Positions 26,747 to 37,993 of a stretch of 64,000 bases of DNA are shown here, in pieces; positions within the stretch are counted from its first letter, which is position 1, and each line of letters opens with the position of its first letter. Source of the DNA: Caecitellus pseudoparvulus (taxonomy: Eukaryota > Bigyra: Bicosoecida). The notes under the pieces were generated by a model. The model made no database searches. It was not told the origin of the DNA and was given only the letters and a program-made list of their open reading frames with translations. Location of the stretch: NCBI GenBank assembly GCA_965644315.1, contig CBFFRQ010000055.1, forward strand, positions 124,001 to 188,000, written 5' to 3'. The translations under genes and the position numbers were made by a program.

Positions 26747-27181
26747 CTAATTTCCTCGCGCTGCTTTGTCAACGAGCTTCAGCAATTCCTCTTTGGCGGC
26801 TGTCGCGCTTGCAGGGCGGGCTGAGAGCACTCCAGCATACAGCGCCTCCAACATGCCATGCACTCGTGTCATGTACTCATCTGCGTGCTCCGGGGGACTC
26901 ACGCTGTCCGCCTCCAATGCAGCGGATGGTGAGCTAGATGCCCTTCCTTGCTTGCTCTGCTCCGTAAGGAAAGTCGCAATGGCGGGGTGCAGTTCTGACG
27001 GTCCGGGTTGCCGCTGCACCACAAACACGAAAACGCTCGCGAACACCTCATCGCAGTAAGCTCGTGCCAGGTGGGAAAGGCGCTCAACGGCCGGCTCAGT
27101 TGACGAAGCACTGGTCTTTAGACCGTCTGTATACTTCCAGTGAGGAAGCAGTACCGGTGCACACGCGTCAGAGGCTGCCAT
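26747..27181 (-). CDS. Hypothetical 144-residue protein
   Basis: A single-exon frame begins at ATG 27181 (MAASDACAPVLLPHWKYTDG) and ends 33 bp from the UPF1 stop, so the two genes converge. The predicted protein is mostly helical: a central stretch with AVERLSHLARAYCDEVF followed by VFVFVVQRQ, a Ser/Pro-rich linker, and a C-terminal helix pair rich in Ala and Leu. I see no signal peptide, convincing membrane span or catalytic motif, and I recognise no family. Codon use and the position in a compact convergent arrangement support a real gene. A few upstream codons are open but lack an ATG. Confidence 0.55.
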   Translation of the reverse strand: MAASDACAPVLLPHWKYTDGLKTSASSTEPAVERLSHLARAYCDEVFASVFVFVVQRQPGPSELHPAIATFLTEQSKQGRASSSPSAALEADSVSPPEHADEYMTRVHGMLEALYAGVLSARPASATAAKEELLKLVDKAARGN

Positions 27182-27749
27182 GCTGTGGGTGTGTCGCCGC
27201 GACACTGTGGAACCTCGAGGTCGAGAAGAGGCACAAATACAATCGGTGATTGAAAGTGGGAAGGGATTTAGTGAATGAGAAGCGCTCAGTCAGTGCTCCT
27301 GTTCAGGTTTGTTTTTGTGTGATGCATTGCAGTGCTGGCCGTCAGTGATTGCCATGTGCGGGCTCCTGGATACCTCCCATCCCTGAAAGGCAAACTTCCA
27401 AATTGGCCCACACTCAGTGCCCAAGATCAAACGTTAAACCACGCGCCTCACACAGTGATGGGGCCGTTGATCAAACACACCTCCTGCAGCAGTCCCTCAA
27501 ACTCTCTGCACACGCAGTGGCCGTCGCAGTGCGACTCTGCCCACGGGATCGCGCATAAGCGGGGCAAGCCTTCGATCTTGCCCACACTGGGAGCGGTTCC
27601 CAGCTGTCTTCTGAGGCGTTGGTGATCAGTACAGGTGCGTCGACTTCATCATCTCAAGTTTAGCCCTGCAGCTGTGGCACGAGGGGCTGCCGCCATCAGG
27701 AAAAACGACCTCACACGCCCACACCACACTGTTTTCGCAGCCATCCGCC
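27182..27749. other. Divergent intergenic region
   Basis: 568 bp lie between the starts of the minus-strand 144-residue gene and the plus-strand ankyrin-SAM gene, so it should contain both promoters. Short open frames here look random. I see no RNA gene or repeat. Confidence 0.5.
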
Positions 27750-29285
27750 ATGTCTGCCAGCCCAGCTCCAATGAAGCGTGTCAGGTGAGTATTCATGGCC
27801 GATGTACTTGTGCAGGCCTGCGTTGTGGCACGCCGCCCCTCTTTTCGTGTGAAGAAACCGACGCATGTCCACTGGCGCGCGGGACCTCCAGTCTGAGCTG
27901 CTCTCGCATGCGAAGCAGGGCAACATGAAGGAGGTAAAGATGCTCGTGGAGATGGGTGCCAATATCAACGCCACTGATGCCCTGGGGCAAACAGCTCTGC
28001 ATGTCGCTGCCTACAACGACCAGGCGGAGTTGTGTGAGTACTTGGTGCTGAACGGCGTCGACACTGACATCAAATCCAACGATGGCCTGACTGCCTACCA
28101 GCTCGCGATGGAGGAGGAGTTAGAAGATGTGGCCCGCACCATCAGGGAGCGTAGCCGAGATGTCAAGTCAATCAAGGCGAAAAACCTCGCGCCAGCCGTC
28201 CAAAAGCAGGAGCTGAAGCAGTTGTGGGTGAAGGCCCAACGGAAGCGTGGGGTAGTGGAAGAGAAAGCTGACGCTGCTGCTGCCGTGCGGGTTGTCAACA
28301 CTGCCAGTACTGTGGCTCGGCAGACTGGTGGGGCTGTCGATATCGACGTGCCTGCGGCATCAGCAAGTGGAGGGGCGGGCAAGAAGAAGAAGGATCTTGG
28401 CCTCATTGACACCCCAAAGAAGGTAGCGACGCAGGAAACTGTGCGCACGGTCGAAGTTGAAGAGGATTCTGTGCCGCCATCCAGTGTCAAGCTGCCTTCT
28501 GTGCCGGGAGCCCAGGCTGCTCCCGCCCAAGACACTGAAGCTGCCGATGCCAAGCGGAAAGTACCACCACCTCCAAAGAGGCCATCAGCCCCCGGTGGTA
28601 TGGGGGCGTCTGCATATGTCCAAGCTGTCATGCAGAAAGCAACCCAAGCTGCATCAGGTGCTCCTGCGGCAGCTGGAAGCGGGTCAGCGGCCGCCTCGCC
28701 CCTCGCCAAGCGTGTCGTGCAGAAGCCAGCTGCGCCCGCAGCGGCACCCACACCAAGCAAGCTGCCTGTAAGTGTTTCGTTGTCGCCGCAAGAAGAGCCT
28801 GATGACCCCCTTGCAACTGGACTTACGCCCGCTGAAACTCGGAAGCTTGTGTCTGGCGTCTCGGAGGAGACGCTTGCTGCGCAGCGTGTTGCCGTTGTCG
28901 AGCAGCACCGCGCCCACGCCTTCGAAGTGCAGAATCCTGGATACCTGGCTAAACTGTCCAAAGCTAAGGCTGAGGCAAAGGCTGGGCACTCATCATCTGC
29001 GTTTGGGACAGAAACTGTCCGCTTGTGGCTCGGTGCACTGGCCCTGGAGCAGTACAGCAAGCAGCTCTGCGAGAATGGGTATGATTCACTCGCACGGCTT
29101 TGCATGCTTGAAGAAGAAGACTTGAAGGAGTTCAACTCTGTGAGTATGCCCTACCCCCCGCCGCTCAGCGACCCCGACCGACGCCCCCCCCCCGCCCCTC
29201 CCAGCCGAAAGTTCTTCCGGGTCACCGCCGCCATCTGATGCGGGCAGTGAAGGCCCTTCAAGAGGAAGTTGCGAGTAGCAAGTAG
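27750..29285 (+). CDS. Ankyrin-repeat and SAM-domain protein
   Basis: Three-exon model: 27750-27784, 27855-29139, 29205-29285 (466 residues); introns of 70 and 65 bp. Residues about 29-100 form two to three ankyrin repeats (GANINATD, GQTALHVAA, DGLTAYQLA). A low-complexity Ala/Pro/Lys region with PPPPKRPSAP follows. Residues about 394-460 form a SAM domain (VRLWLGALALEQYSKQL, EEDLKEF) completed only by splicing, ending PGHRRHLMRAVKALQEEV. Both are protein-interaction modules, so a scaffold role is likely; partners are unknown. Exon 1 (MSASPAPMKRVR) rests on a good GTGAGT donor and a matching phase; translation could instead start at 27865. The last intron is firmer because it repairs the SAM domain. 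Confidence 0.8.
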
Positions 29286-29633
29286 CTCTCACCAAAAATT
29301 TACTCTGTCGGCGGTTGCTATGGTCAACCTGTACTTCGACTTGCCGCCCTTGCCCCTCTGCCGGTTTGCTTTTTGCAGCAGCGTTGCATCGCAACTCGAC
29401 ACGCCAGGTGCCTGGCGGCTGCTGGAGTCTGCTTGGTCGTGCCCCGTGCACACGCTTGAAACGTGCCCCTGTGGGCCCTTTCCGAACATATACGACTCTG
29501 AATGCGCGCTGCTTTAGGTGCTAGGTGCCGAACAAAGCCAAGGTTTGTTGCTGTCGGAGGCGCGACGGGGAGTCGCATGCGACACGGTCATGTGCCCCTC
29601 TTATGCGTAGATTCAAAGCTCCACGAGCCTTGT
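29286..29633 (+). other. Intergenic region before the proline-rich gene
   Basis: 348 bp lie between two same-strand genes. Small open frames in several registers have no family signal. An unrecognised first exon of the downstream gene could be here. Confidence 0.4.
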
Positions 29634-32600
29634 ATGCCCCTGAACAAGACCATCAGCATGACAAGTAGTGCGTTTCCTTGATGGGCGGGCTCGGGCTCAG
29701 GCTCACGGCTTCAACTGTGCTTGCAGAGGAGGAGCGCGAGCGGGAGTTCATCCAGCGGATGAAGGAGGAGAAGGAAGAGAAAGCTGCAGAGGCAGCCAAG
29801 GAGGAAGAAGCAAGGGTTGCCCGCATGACACCCGAGGAGCGAGAAGAGTACGAGAAAGAAAAAGCAGCTGCCGAGGCCCATGCGAACAAGAAAGAGAAGA
29901 TGCTCACAAAACAGCTAGGTGGGTATGGATCTGCCGCATCAAAAGGCCGCGGCCGTGGCCGTGGGCGGGGTCGTGGGCGCGGCCGTGGCCGGGGAGGAGT
30001 CACTGGCCGCACGTCATCACCAAAACATCTATCCTCTGACAAAGTTGCTGCAGAAGAAACCACATCGACGCCACCGCCCAAGGCAACGCCACCTGGCAAG
30101 GGGCCACCCAAGGCCGGACCACCCGGCAAGCCTGGCGCTGCGACGCCACCGCCCAAGGCAACGCCACCTGGCAAGGGGCCACCCAAGGCCGGACCACCCG
30201 GCAAGCCTGGCGCTGCGACGCCACCGCCCAAGGCAACGCCACCTGGCAAGGGGCCACCCAAGGCCGGACCACCCGGCAAGCCTGGCGCTGCGACGCCACC
30301 AGGCAAGGGGCCACCCAAGGCCGGACCACCCGGCAAGCCTGGCGCTGCGACGCCACCGCCCAAGGCAACGCCACCTGGCAAGGGGCCACCCAAGGCCGGA
30401 CCACCCGGCAAGCCTGGCGCTGCGACGCCACCAGGCAAGGGGCCACCCAAGGCCGGACCACCCGGCAAGCCTGGCGCTGCGACGCCACCGCCCAAGGCAA
30501 CGCCACCTGGCAAGGCCACCCAGGCCGGACCACCCGGCAAGCCTGGCGCTGCGACGCCACCAGGCAGGGCCACCCAAGGCCGGACCACCCGGCAAGCCTG
30601 GCGCTGCGACGCCACCGCCCAAGGCAACGCCACCTGGCAAGGGGCCACCCAAGGCCGGACCACCCGGCAAGCCTGGCGCTGCGACGCCACCGCCCAAGGC
30701 AACGCCACCAGGCAAGGGGCCACCCAAGGCCGGACCACCCGGCAAGCCTGGCGCTGCGACGCCACCGCCCAAGGCAACGCCACCTGGCAAGGGGCCACCC
30801 AAGGCCGGACCACCCGGCAAGCCTGGCGCTGCGACGCCACCGCCCAAGGCAACGCCACCTGGCAAGGGGCCACCCAAGGCCGGACCACCCGGCAAGCCTG
30901 GCGCTGCGACGCCACCGCCCAAGGCAACGCCACCTGGCAAGGGGCCACCCAAGGCCGGACCACCCGGCAAGCCTGGCGCTGCGACGCCACCGCCCAAGGC
31001 AACGCCACCTGGCAAGGGGCCACCCAAGGCCGGACCACCCGGCAAGCCTGGCGCTGCGACGCCACCGCCCAAGGCAACGCCACCTGGCAAGGGGCCACCC
31101 AAGGCCGGACCACCCGGCAAGCCTGGCGCTGCGACGCCACCGCCCAAGGCAACGCCACCTGGCAAGGGGCCACCCAAGGCCGGACCACCCGGCAAGCCTG
31201 GCGCTGCGACGCCACCGCCCAAGGCAACGCCACCAGGCAAGGGGCCACCCAAGGCCGGACCACCCGGCAAGCCTGGCGCTGCGACGCCACCTGGCAAGGG
31301 GCCACCCAAGGCCGGACCACCCGGCAAGCCTGGCGCTGCGACGCCACCGGGTAAGAATTCGTCAGCTGATTTGAGCTCTGAGAATCTTGGAAGCCAACCT
31401 AGTCCTGCAGCACCCCCGTCTCCTAAGGTACGAAAGCCAAGTGTCACAGTGAAAGGCAAGCGACCAACTCCGCCCGCTTCAACTACCAAGCCGAAGCCAG
31501 CCGCGGGGGCGTCGCCTCGGGGCCCACCTGGGTCACCAGCGGGCAAGCCGAAGCCAGCCGCGGGGGCGTCACCTCGGGGTCCACCTGGGTCACCAGCGGG
31601 CAAGCCGAAGCCAGCCGCGGGGGCGTCACCTCGGGGTCCACCTGGGTCACCAGCGGGCAAGCCGAAGCCAGCCGCGGGGGCGTCACCTCGGGGTCCACCT
31701 GGGTCACCAGCGGGCAAGCCGAAGCCAGCCGCGGGGGCGTCACCTCGGGGTCCACCTGGGTCACCAGCGGGCAAGCCGAAGCCAGCCGCGGGGGCGTCAC
31801 CCCGGGGTCCACCTGGGTCACCAGCGGGCAAGCCGAAGCCAGCCGCGGGGGCGTCACCTCGGGGTCCACCTGGGTCACCAGCGGGCAAGCCGAAGCCAGC
31901 CGCGGGGGCGTCACCCCGGGGTCCACCTGGGTCACCAGCGGGCAAGCCGAAGCCAGCCGCGGGGGCGTCACCTCGGGGTCCACCTGGGTCACCAGCGGGC
32001 AAGCCGAAGCCAGCCGCGGGGGCGTCACCTCGGGGTCCACCTGGGTCACCAGCGGGCAAGCCGAAGCCAGCCGCGGGGGCGTCACCCCGGGGTCCACCTG
32101 GGTCACCAGCGGGCAAGCCGAAGCCAGCCGCGGGGGCGTCACCCCGGGGTCCACCTGGGTCACCAGCGGGCAAGCCGAAGCCAGCCGCGGGGGCGTCACC
32201 CCGGGGTCCACCTGGGTCACCAGCGGGCAAGCCGAAGCCAGCCGCGGGGGCGTCACCCCGGGGTCCACCTGGGTCACCAGCGGGCAAGCCGAAGCCAGCC
32301 GCGGGGGCGTCACCTCGGGGTCCACCTGGGTCACCAGCGGGCAAGCCGAAGCCAGCCGCGGGGGAATCGTCGAGTATAAGCGAGCCTTCATCGGAGGCTG
32401 GGATGGTTCCGCCGAAGCCCAGTTTGGCAGCACTTGGCCCCCCGCCAGGATCACTCCTTGCAAAGAAGACATCGAGCTCTGAGGCCACGGGGGATGCTCC
32501 AGTGATGAAAACGTCAAGTGTATCACTCTCTAGTGAGTCCAAGCTGGACGCAAGTGCCGGTGTCACAAGCAGTCAAGGGGACCTCCCCACAGCAGTGGTC

Positions 32601-34511
32601 TCAGCAGAAGACGAACCTGGGGGCACTTCAAGGCCGCGGGCTGAGACTGATGCAGAGCGAAAGAAGAAGCGGAAAGAGGAGAAGAAACGCAAGAAACAAA
32701 AACGCAAACAAGCTTGGGCTGCAACTGTTGATGAAGAGGAGTTTGGCTGGAACTATGACGGTGCAGGTGTTGTAACTCCAGACATGTTTGTGCTTCGACC
32801 GATCAAAGCCCAAGCTCGCCCCGCTGAAAGCGCAAGAGCTGCTTCTCAAAGAAGATTATCGTCTGCTGGCGAGCTCTGCACAGAGTCGTCGAGTGAAGAC
32901 GAATCGTCAGTGGCGGCGACACCGCCTGGAGTGGACCTGCGTCACCGCTCAACCAAGCTTGCCGAGCCCGAAAAGACTCCTTCAGGATCGAATGATCAAC
33001 TGAAAGACTTACTTGCACAGTCTCAAAAAAGAATTGCTGATCTGGAAGCTGCTCTTGCTCGTGCTGAGATGCAAGGCCCGCCAGATCGTAGCCCACCGAG
33101 CGCAAGTTCCGTCGCGCGTGACTCCTCGTCACAGCCTGAAGAGAAGGGTACACAACTGCCACAGCATGTGAAGGAGTACTTGAGAGGGGCACCAAAGCCC
33201 CCCGCTTCAACTCCGACTCAAGCCATGCGAACTCCAAAGTCCGGAACAGAGCAGAAACCTGCAAAGCTCAGCGGAAGAGAGTCTCAACAGCACCCAGCAT
33301 CAGCCCCTCATTCTTCACAAGCTTTGTCACGGTGGTATAACTCCAAACCAGGTGGTACCTTCGACTCAAGAGATAGTTTCTCACCAAACGCTCCCCAAGC
33401 TCCTGCCTCTCCGTCCTCGGGTGTGTCTGCTTTCATTCAGCACCTTGATCGGTCCAAAGCCAAGTCGATCCGGACTCACCGCAAGGTTCAAAAGCTTCAC
33501 CGAAAGCAAGCACAGCAGCGGATGCTTGAGGTTCGAATGATCCAAGAGCGAAAGGACGCGCACATTCGTGGGGTTTCCCCAGCGCCTGCTCCCCCACCTC
33601 CTGGTCAGGCGCTTGCAGGCTTGATTCCGAGCCCAAGAGGGCTCTCAGTTCCGCCACAACCACAGCAGAAGCCGCTGTATCCGAAATTGCCTTCCCATCC
33701 ACACCACTCGACGTTCTTGAGCCCCGATGCTGAAAGTGCACTCATTAGGCTGAAGGGCCGCCATGTGCCATCCGTTGAATCGCTGCTGCACGCACGTGAG
33801 AGAACAGCGCCCCAGTCTTTCCCACCCCCGCCTCCTCCGCCCCACATTACCAGCCCTGGACTACAATCTGCCCAAGCTCAGACTGGCTCTGCTTCTCGAC
33901 TTTTCCCGCCAAGCGGATCGCTTGCTTCCGAGCATGCATTCAGTTCAACACCAGGTGGCAGTCCACGCCAACGCGCAAGCCTTCGTTCCATGCACTCGTC
34001 TATCTCGAGCAGCTATGCCCATCCCACAGGCAAATCGCTGTCGCCAGTGCAAGCCAGGCGCGAGATCTACAGCAGCGCTGCAGCCGCAGCTGCTGCTTGG
34101 GATCCATCAACTCCCCGAAGAAGCAGCGTGAAGAAATCGCAAGGAAAGGACACACACTTTCGCCAGTGGGCAGCGAGCGAATCAGCAAAGGCTGCAGCAA
34201 TCACTGCGGCAGCAGCGGCACTGATCTCAGGAAACAACAGAGCAATCAGAACCCCACCCCAGCCCCGCCTTGAGGACTCTTTCCAGCATTCAAGGTCTAC
34301 AACAACATCAGACATTCAGCTGCATGCTGGCGCGCCGCGAACCCCAACTGTTGGGACACGCCGGGAGCCGGTAAACCTCCAGCGAAGCTCGGACCTGCGA
34401 AGATTAAACCAAGCACTTGTGAAAGAAGAGCATGAAGTGCACCAAGCAAGGTCACAAATGCTGGACCATGTACTAGAGCGCCAAAGGGGTCTGGCACTGC
34501 GCCATGGCTGA
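29634..34511 (+). CDS. Basic proline-rich repeat protein with coiled coil; frame broken inside first repeat array
   Basis: The best 5' model has a short exon 29634-29664 and a 62-bp intron ending TTGCAG at 29726; the first exon is uncertain. The product starts with a charged helix (EEREREFIQRMKEEKEEK) and an RG-repeat (29943-29996), then a 57/75-bp array (KAGPPGKPGAATPP units) and a 57-bp array (KPKPAAGASPRGPPGSPAG units). The unique C-terminal half has a Lys/Arg run (KKKRKEEKKRKKQKRK, possible nuclear signal), a helix near 33010 (QLKDLLAQSQKRIADLEAAL), poly-Pro and poly-Ala tracts, and ends at TGA 34509-34511. Near 30567 one unit lacks two bases, so the first part reads in one frame and everything downstream in another. 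It is probably a disordered scaffold or RNA/cytoskeleton-binding protein; I recognise no family. Confidence 0.65.
30068..31348 (+). repeat. Proline-rich tandem array, mixed 57- and 75-bp units
   Basis: Units encode GKGPPKAGPPGKPGAATPP, with or without an extra PKATPP segment. The early part (to about 30580) mixes long and short units; the later part is regular 75-bp units. Two units at 30507-30528 and 30561-30575 have lost bases in their G and A runs, by 3 and 2 bases. The opposite strand and other registers stay open for over 1 kb only because the array is periodic. Confidence 0.95.
31488..32342 (+). repeat. Fifteen tandem 57-bp units (19 codons)
   Basis: Fifteen full units of KPKPAAGASPRGPPGSPAG run from 31488, with a truncated sixteenth at 32343 that passes into unique sequence. 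Units after the first differ almost only at one synonymous site (CCT or CCC before CGGGG). The array is in frame with the downstream C-terminal region. Confidence 0.97.
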
Positions 34512-34736
34512 TGCAGGCGAAGAGCAAATCCGCTGTTGGAGGGAACGAGGCCAAGCCCCAGAATGCAGAGATATCAGCCACAAAGGGAAGTACGCAACGA
34601 AGCGAGACCCAGCAAGCCCACATCACTAATCAGTGAGCGCTCCAGCATGAATGCATGCTTTCCCACATCACACCGAGGAAGCTTCGCTAGACACAACGTG
34701 GACAAACAGGCGAGCAGTGTCAAGCTGGCGCGTTGA
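34512..34736 (+). other. Same-frame open extension beyond the TGA of the proline-rich gene
   Basis: After TGA 34509-34511 the same reading frame stays open for 74 codons to TGA 34734-34736. It encodes a basic Ser/Arg/Pro-rich stretch (EGTRPSPRMQRYQPQREV) matching the composition of the protein before the stop. A 66-bp intron with donor GTCACA after 34450 and acceptor GATGCAG ending at 34516 would remove the stop in phase. Readthrough or 3' UTR are the alternatives. Confidence 0.45.
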
Positions 34737-37700
34737 AGTGGCTCAAGCCGCGCGCTCAAAGCAGCAGAATCCACAGCAGAAAATGGCCTGTTCTCACACT
34801 CGCCACTGTTCCCCAAGCTCCGGCTGAACCTCAAAATCACGAAGCGTGAGGTTCATGTCCAAACGTCAACAAGATGGCATATTTCGAACCGTGCCAAAAC
34901 GCAAACGATTCAGTGAAGCCATCCGTGTTAAGTGCAAAGTTCATACCAGGATGTCACATCTGCGCACGAACTCAGGCTTCAAACTACAACAGCCGAACGA
35001 ATCAAGAACAACAGAAACAGCTAAAAGAGCACCCTGACTCTTGCACAACAGCAAGGGCCGATGAACGGCGGAATGCAACTCCCCAACACCGATAGCACCC
35101 AGCGAGGACTCCAATTGACAGCAAGAGTAGGATCCTATGTCTGACTAAATCATCGCAAACGATAGCATGCTTCCCAAGAAATCGAGGCAATCTACACACG
35201 CTCGCCTCGCAAGTATAAACCCACCTCAGTATGAGCGTGTAAGAATTTGTCATCCAGACTCACAGGCTCTGTAATCGCGTGAAAATTGCAGCGAATTCAC
35301 ATGCACAAGCACAGCCAGTCAATTTGTCTCAAATAAAGCTCTCTCAAAAGAGAGAGAACTTTTGCTTGCCAAACAAGGCGGAAAGAATCATGCCACTGCT
35401 GAATATGTTGGTCACTTTATTATGAGCACTGAATTAACACGCCCACAGAAAAAATCTCTTTACAAGGAATAACTCCGATGCACGCAATCAGACACAATGG
35501 GAATGAACGTCCTTTTTATGAAAGCAAGAAATTCGGAACTGTTGGATTAAGTTTGGGCCGATATACGGTTGTCCGTCTGGATGTCTTGTTGAAATCACGA
35601 TCTATTCTTGACACGCTTCTCATGCACTGGCCGTAAAATCGCTGAACTCAGAGAACAGGGATATGGATTGGCGCCAAAGACAGGAGACATGTTTATCGTG
35701 TTGAAAACATCGATATGGCACTGGTAACCAAAGCGTACTCGCATTTATTGAGAATCTACGTCGAGTTACATTCTTTGCTACGACTTTCTGATGAGTCGAT
35801 GTTGTCTGGTGTTTGAAGCAGAGATTGAGAGCATCCCCATCTTATAAGAATTTTGTGCATTCAGGTGAGTGGATTGTCTGAGAATGCCTAGGTGAAATAC
35901 TTTCAGCAGATGGGCACATGTTTTGCACGCATACGCTTTGAAGATGAGAACAAAGTTTCCTTCTCCTCCTGCAGGGTTCAACAACTAGGTTTGCAATCTC
36001 AGCACGGTTTTGTCGAACGCGATTATGATGCAAATCATGGTGATGTTGATATTCACTCTTTGTATGGCTAGGAAAAGAGTTGTTTTCTACGAAAGCAACA
36101 AAGCGGCAAAAGCAATGAAGGATCCGTGTGCAAGCGCAGTGAGATACTCAAGATATGCGGCGCCCAAAAAGAATGCCAAGGACGATTAGGTGTACATATG
36201 AAAAGTATCAAGGATATGGACACTTTGGCGCAATGAGCGATGCCAACAACATTGTTAGTGAGAATGTACGAGCTGAGATTTAGGAGTACTGTGCATGAGT
36301 TCAGATCAATGATACATGGCTGGAGTCAATTTCAGAGCTAAGTGTTGACCATACGCATGTCTCTAGTTGGAATTAATGGTATGTTGCGGTTCTCCAGACT
36401 TGAGCTTTCTGCAGATTCAAAAATGAGTTGCAAGAAACTCTTCTTGTCCACAAGGTTCATGGAAGTTCTCCTCTAATTTTCCTTACCGGATCTTCCGCAA
36501 CATGGTGAGGTACCCTCTTTCGCCAAGGTATCATTCACCAAGCACAGGATTTAGGTATGTTTCTTGATTCCATAAAATACAATTATTGTGGGATGTCGCA
36601 AATCTGTTTTGAAAAGGTGGCCAAGCATGAGCATATACTTTGCAGGTCTTCTCAAGAACAAGATTACTGTGAGCGTCGCGCGAGTTGATGCAGTTCATCA
36701 GCCAAGCTGTGGTCAATTGTGGAATGCTGCACATCACGTCCTTCCCGTCTTCCTCCACATCTTCTCTCTTCCTACGCAACACTTGCATGATTCGTGGATG
36801 ATTTCCATCCGAAGAATGATCACTGATTCGTTTGCATCAGCAAGAAAGAAGCTTGCGCTGTGCCAATGGAGCGCTATTTTTTTTCAGCACAATCTGCATT
36901 TTGGTGTTTCTTGGCACGTATTGTAAAGCCTGTGCGTCTTACTTGTTTGGCCTTGTTTGAAGCCGCTGTTGATGAACGCTTGCATCTTGCGTTGTTTCCA
37001 GTTGTGCAGCGGAAATGAATCCACGTTTGCTGCAGAAGAGTGGCGAGATCGGGATGCCACTTAGCTCGAGCAAGACGTCTTTGCTTGTTTTGCACGCCGC
37101 AAGCGATTGTATACGGTGCGATTTTGCTTGTCCAAGCGCTTTTCTTTGGTGGGTGTCAAAGAATGCTGTAGTTTATCTTCGCTGCGATGTTCATGGATAG
37201 CTCTGCTTCGCTTGACGGGGATTTGTTAGCCTCTCTGCATTGTGAGACTGAGTGCGTGCATTCCTGTCTGCGTTTTCTTAGAATCTTGTCATGAGAAGAT
37301 ATTGCGCGGTCTTCGAAGCACTCGAGCTTTCTATTCGTTGTCAGGCCCTGTCTTTTTAGGCACATTGTGGCGAGGTGCCGTGCTTGTGAACGACCGCGGG
37401 CTTGTCGCCCCGCTCTGAAGCGCATAAGCGGGAAGCGTGCCACTTGGCTTTTCCCGGGTGGCTGCTTGTTGAGGCGTTTCGATTAATTGTGGTTACTATC
37501 GCAAAGGCCTTGATTGAGGAATGCTGGGCATTCCTCTGTCTGGCATCTATGCCTCCGGACCGAGCCTGGTCTAGGAGAGCCTTCTCGCCATTCGTTGGTT
37601 GCTCGTCCGCCCTGAGGAGAATCCCATGCCACGATTCCCTGCATAGCATGCAGTTTGTATACATGCTATTTGACGGCGCCACTGCGTGACAAGCTGCTTG

Positions 37701-37993
37701 CACTGGATCCTCTGCAGACTTGCATGCGAGGTGGCGGCGACTGTGAATGAAGCGCCATGAGGGCCGGGGCACTTGCTTGAGGAGGATATTTTCCCTCAAC
37801 ATCTTGGTTTCGCGCGTGCACCTCAGCGGCTTCCAAGCTTACTGGGTCGTTCCCGAGACCTGGCTTGGCTCAGGTTCGGCTGCACACCTTCTGCGCCAGT
37901 CGGAGCAACGGGTGCACACTGTGCGGCTTGCTCTCACGAGCTTGACATATCTGCCACCGTCCTTAGTGCTCCGAAGCTTGATCTACTTCAGAC
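34737..37993. other. Long region without a supportable gene, including an AT-richer island
   Basis: This 3.26-kb stretch is the only long gap in the window. From about 35.1 to 36.95 kb base composition shifts toward A/T and no frame longer than about 110 codons exists; none resembles a family I know. I found no tRNA-like arms, snRNA core motifs, terminal repeats or transposase motifs. The first few hundred bases may be 3' UTR of the proline-rich gene, and the last few hundred, which regain high GC, the promoter of the gene at 37994. Confidence 0.6.

Noticed and set aside
28095-29135. 346-codon minus-strand frame
   Set aside because: Antisense of the ankyrin-SAM gene, with low-complexity Ser/Ala content and no family signature.
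30068-31348. Collagen-like protein
   Set aside because: GPP and GKP occur, but glycine is not at every third position, so no triple helix is expected.
31488-32342. CRISPR-like array
   Set aside because: The 57-bp direct repeats have no unique spacers and encode an in-frame protein repeat in a eukaryotic gene.
29653-32566. Long minus-strand frames (564, 845 and 347 codons) over the proline-rich arrays
   Set aside because: Periodic sequence with unit lengths divisible by three stays open in many registers; the real frame continues into unique coding sequence on the plus strand.
34509-34511. TGA as selenocysteine codon
   Set aside because: I see no convincing SECIS-like hairpin downstream, and the surrounding protein is a low-complexity basic region.
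35339-35356. Perfect 7-bp hairpin (CTCTCTC, AAAA loop, GAGAGAG)
   Set aside because: Too short and too simple to support a terminator or RNA gene.
36064-36189. 41-codon basic open frame in the AT-richer island
   Set aside because: Short, isolated and without a family match; expected by chance in AT-richer DNA.
34737-37993. tRNA, snRNA or rRNA genes
   Set aside because: I looked for T-loop, U1-U6 core and rRNA-like segments here and saw none; a covariance-model search would be decisive.
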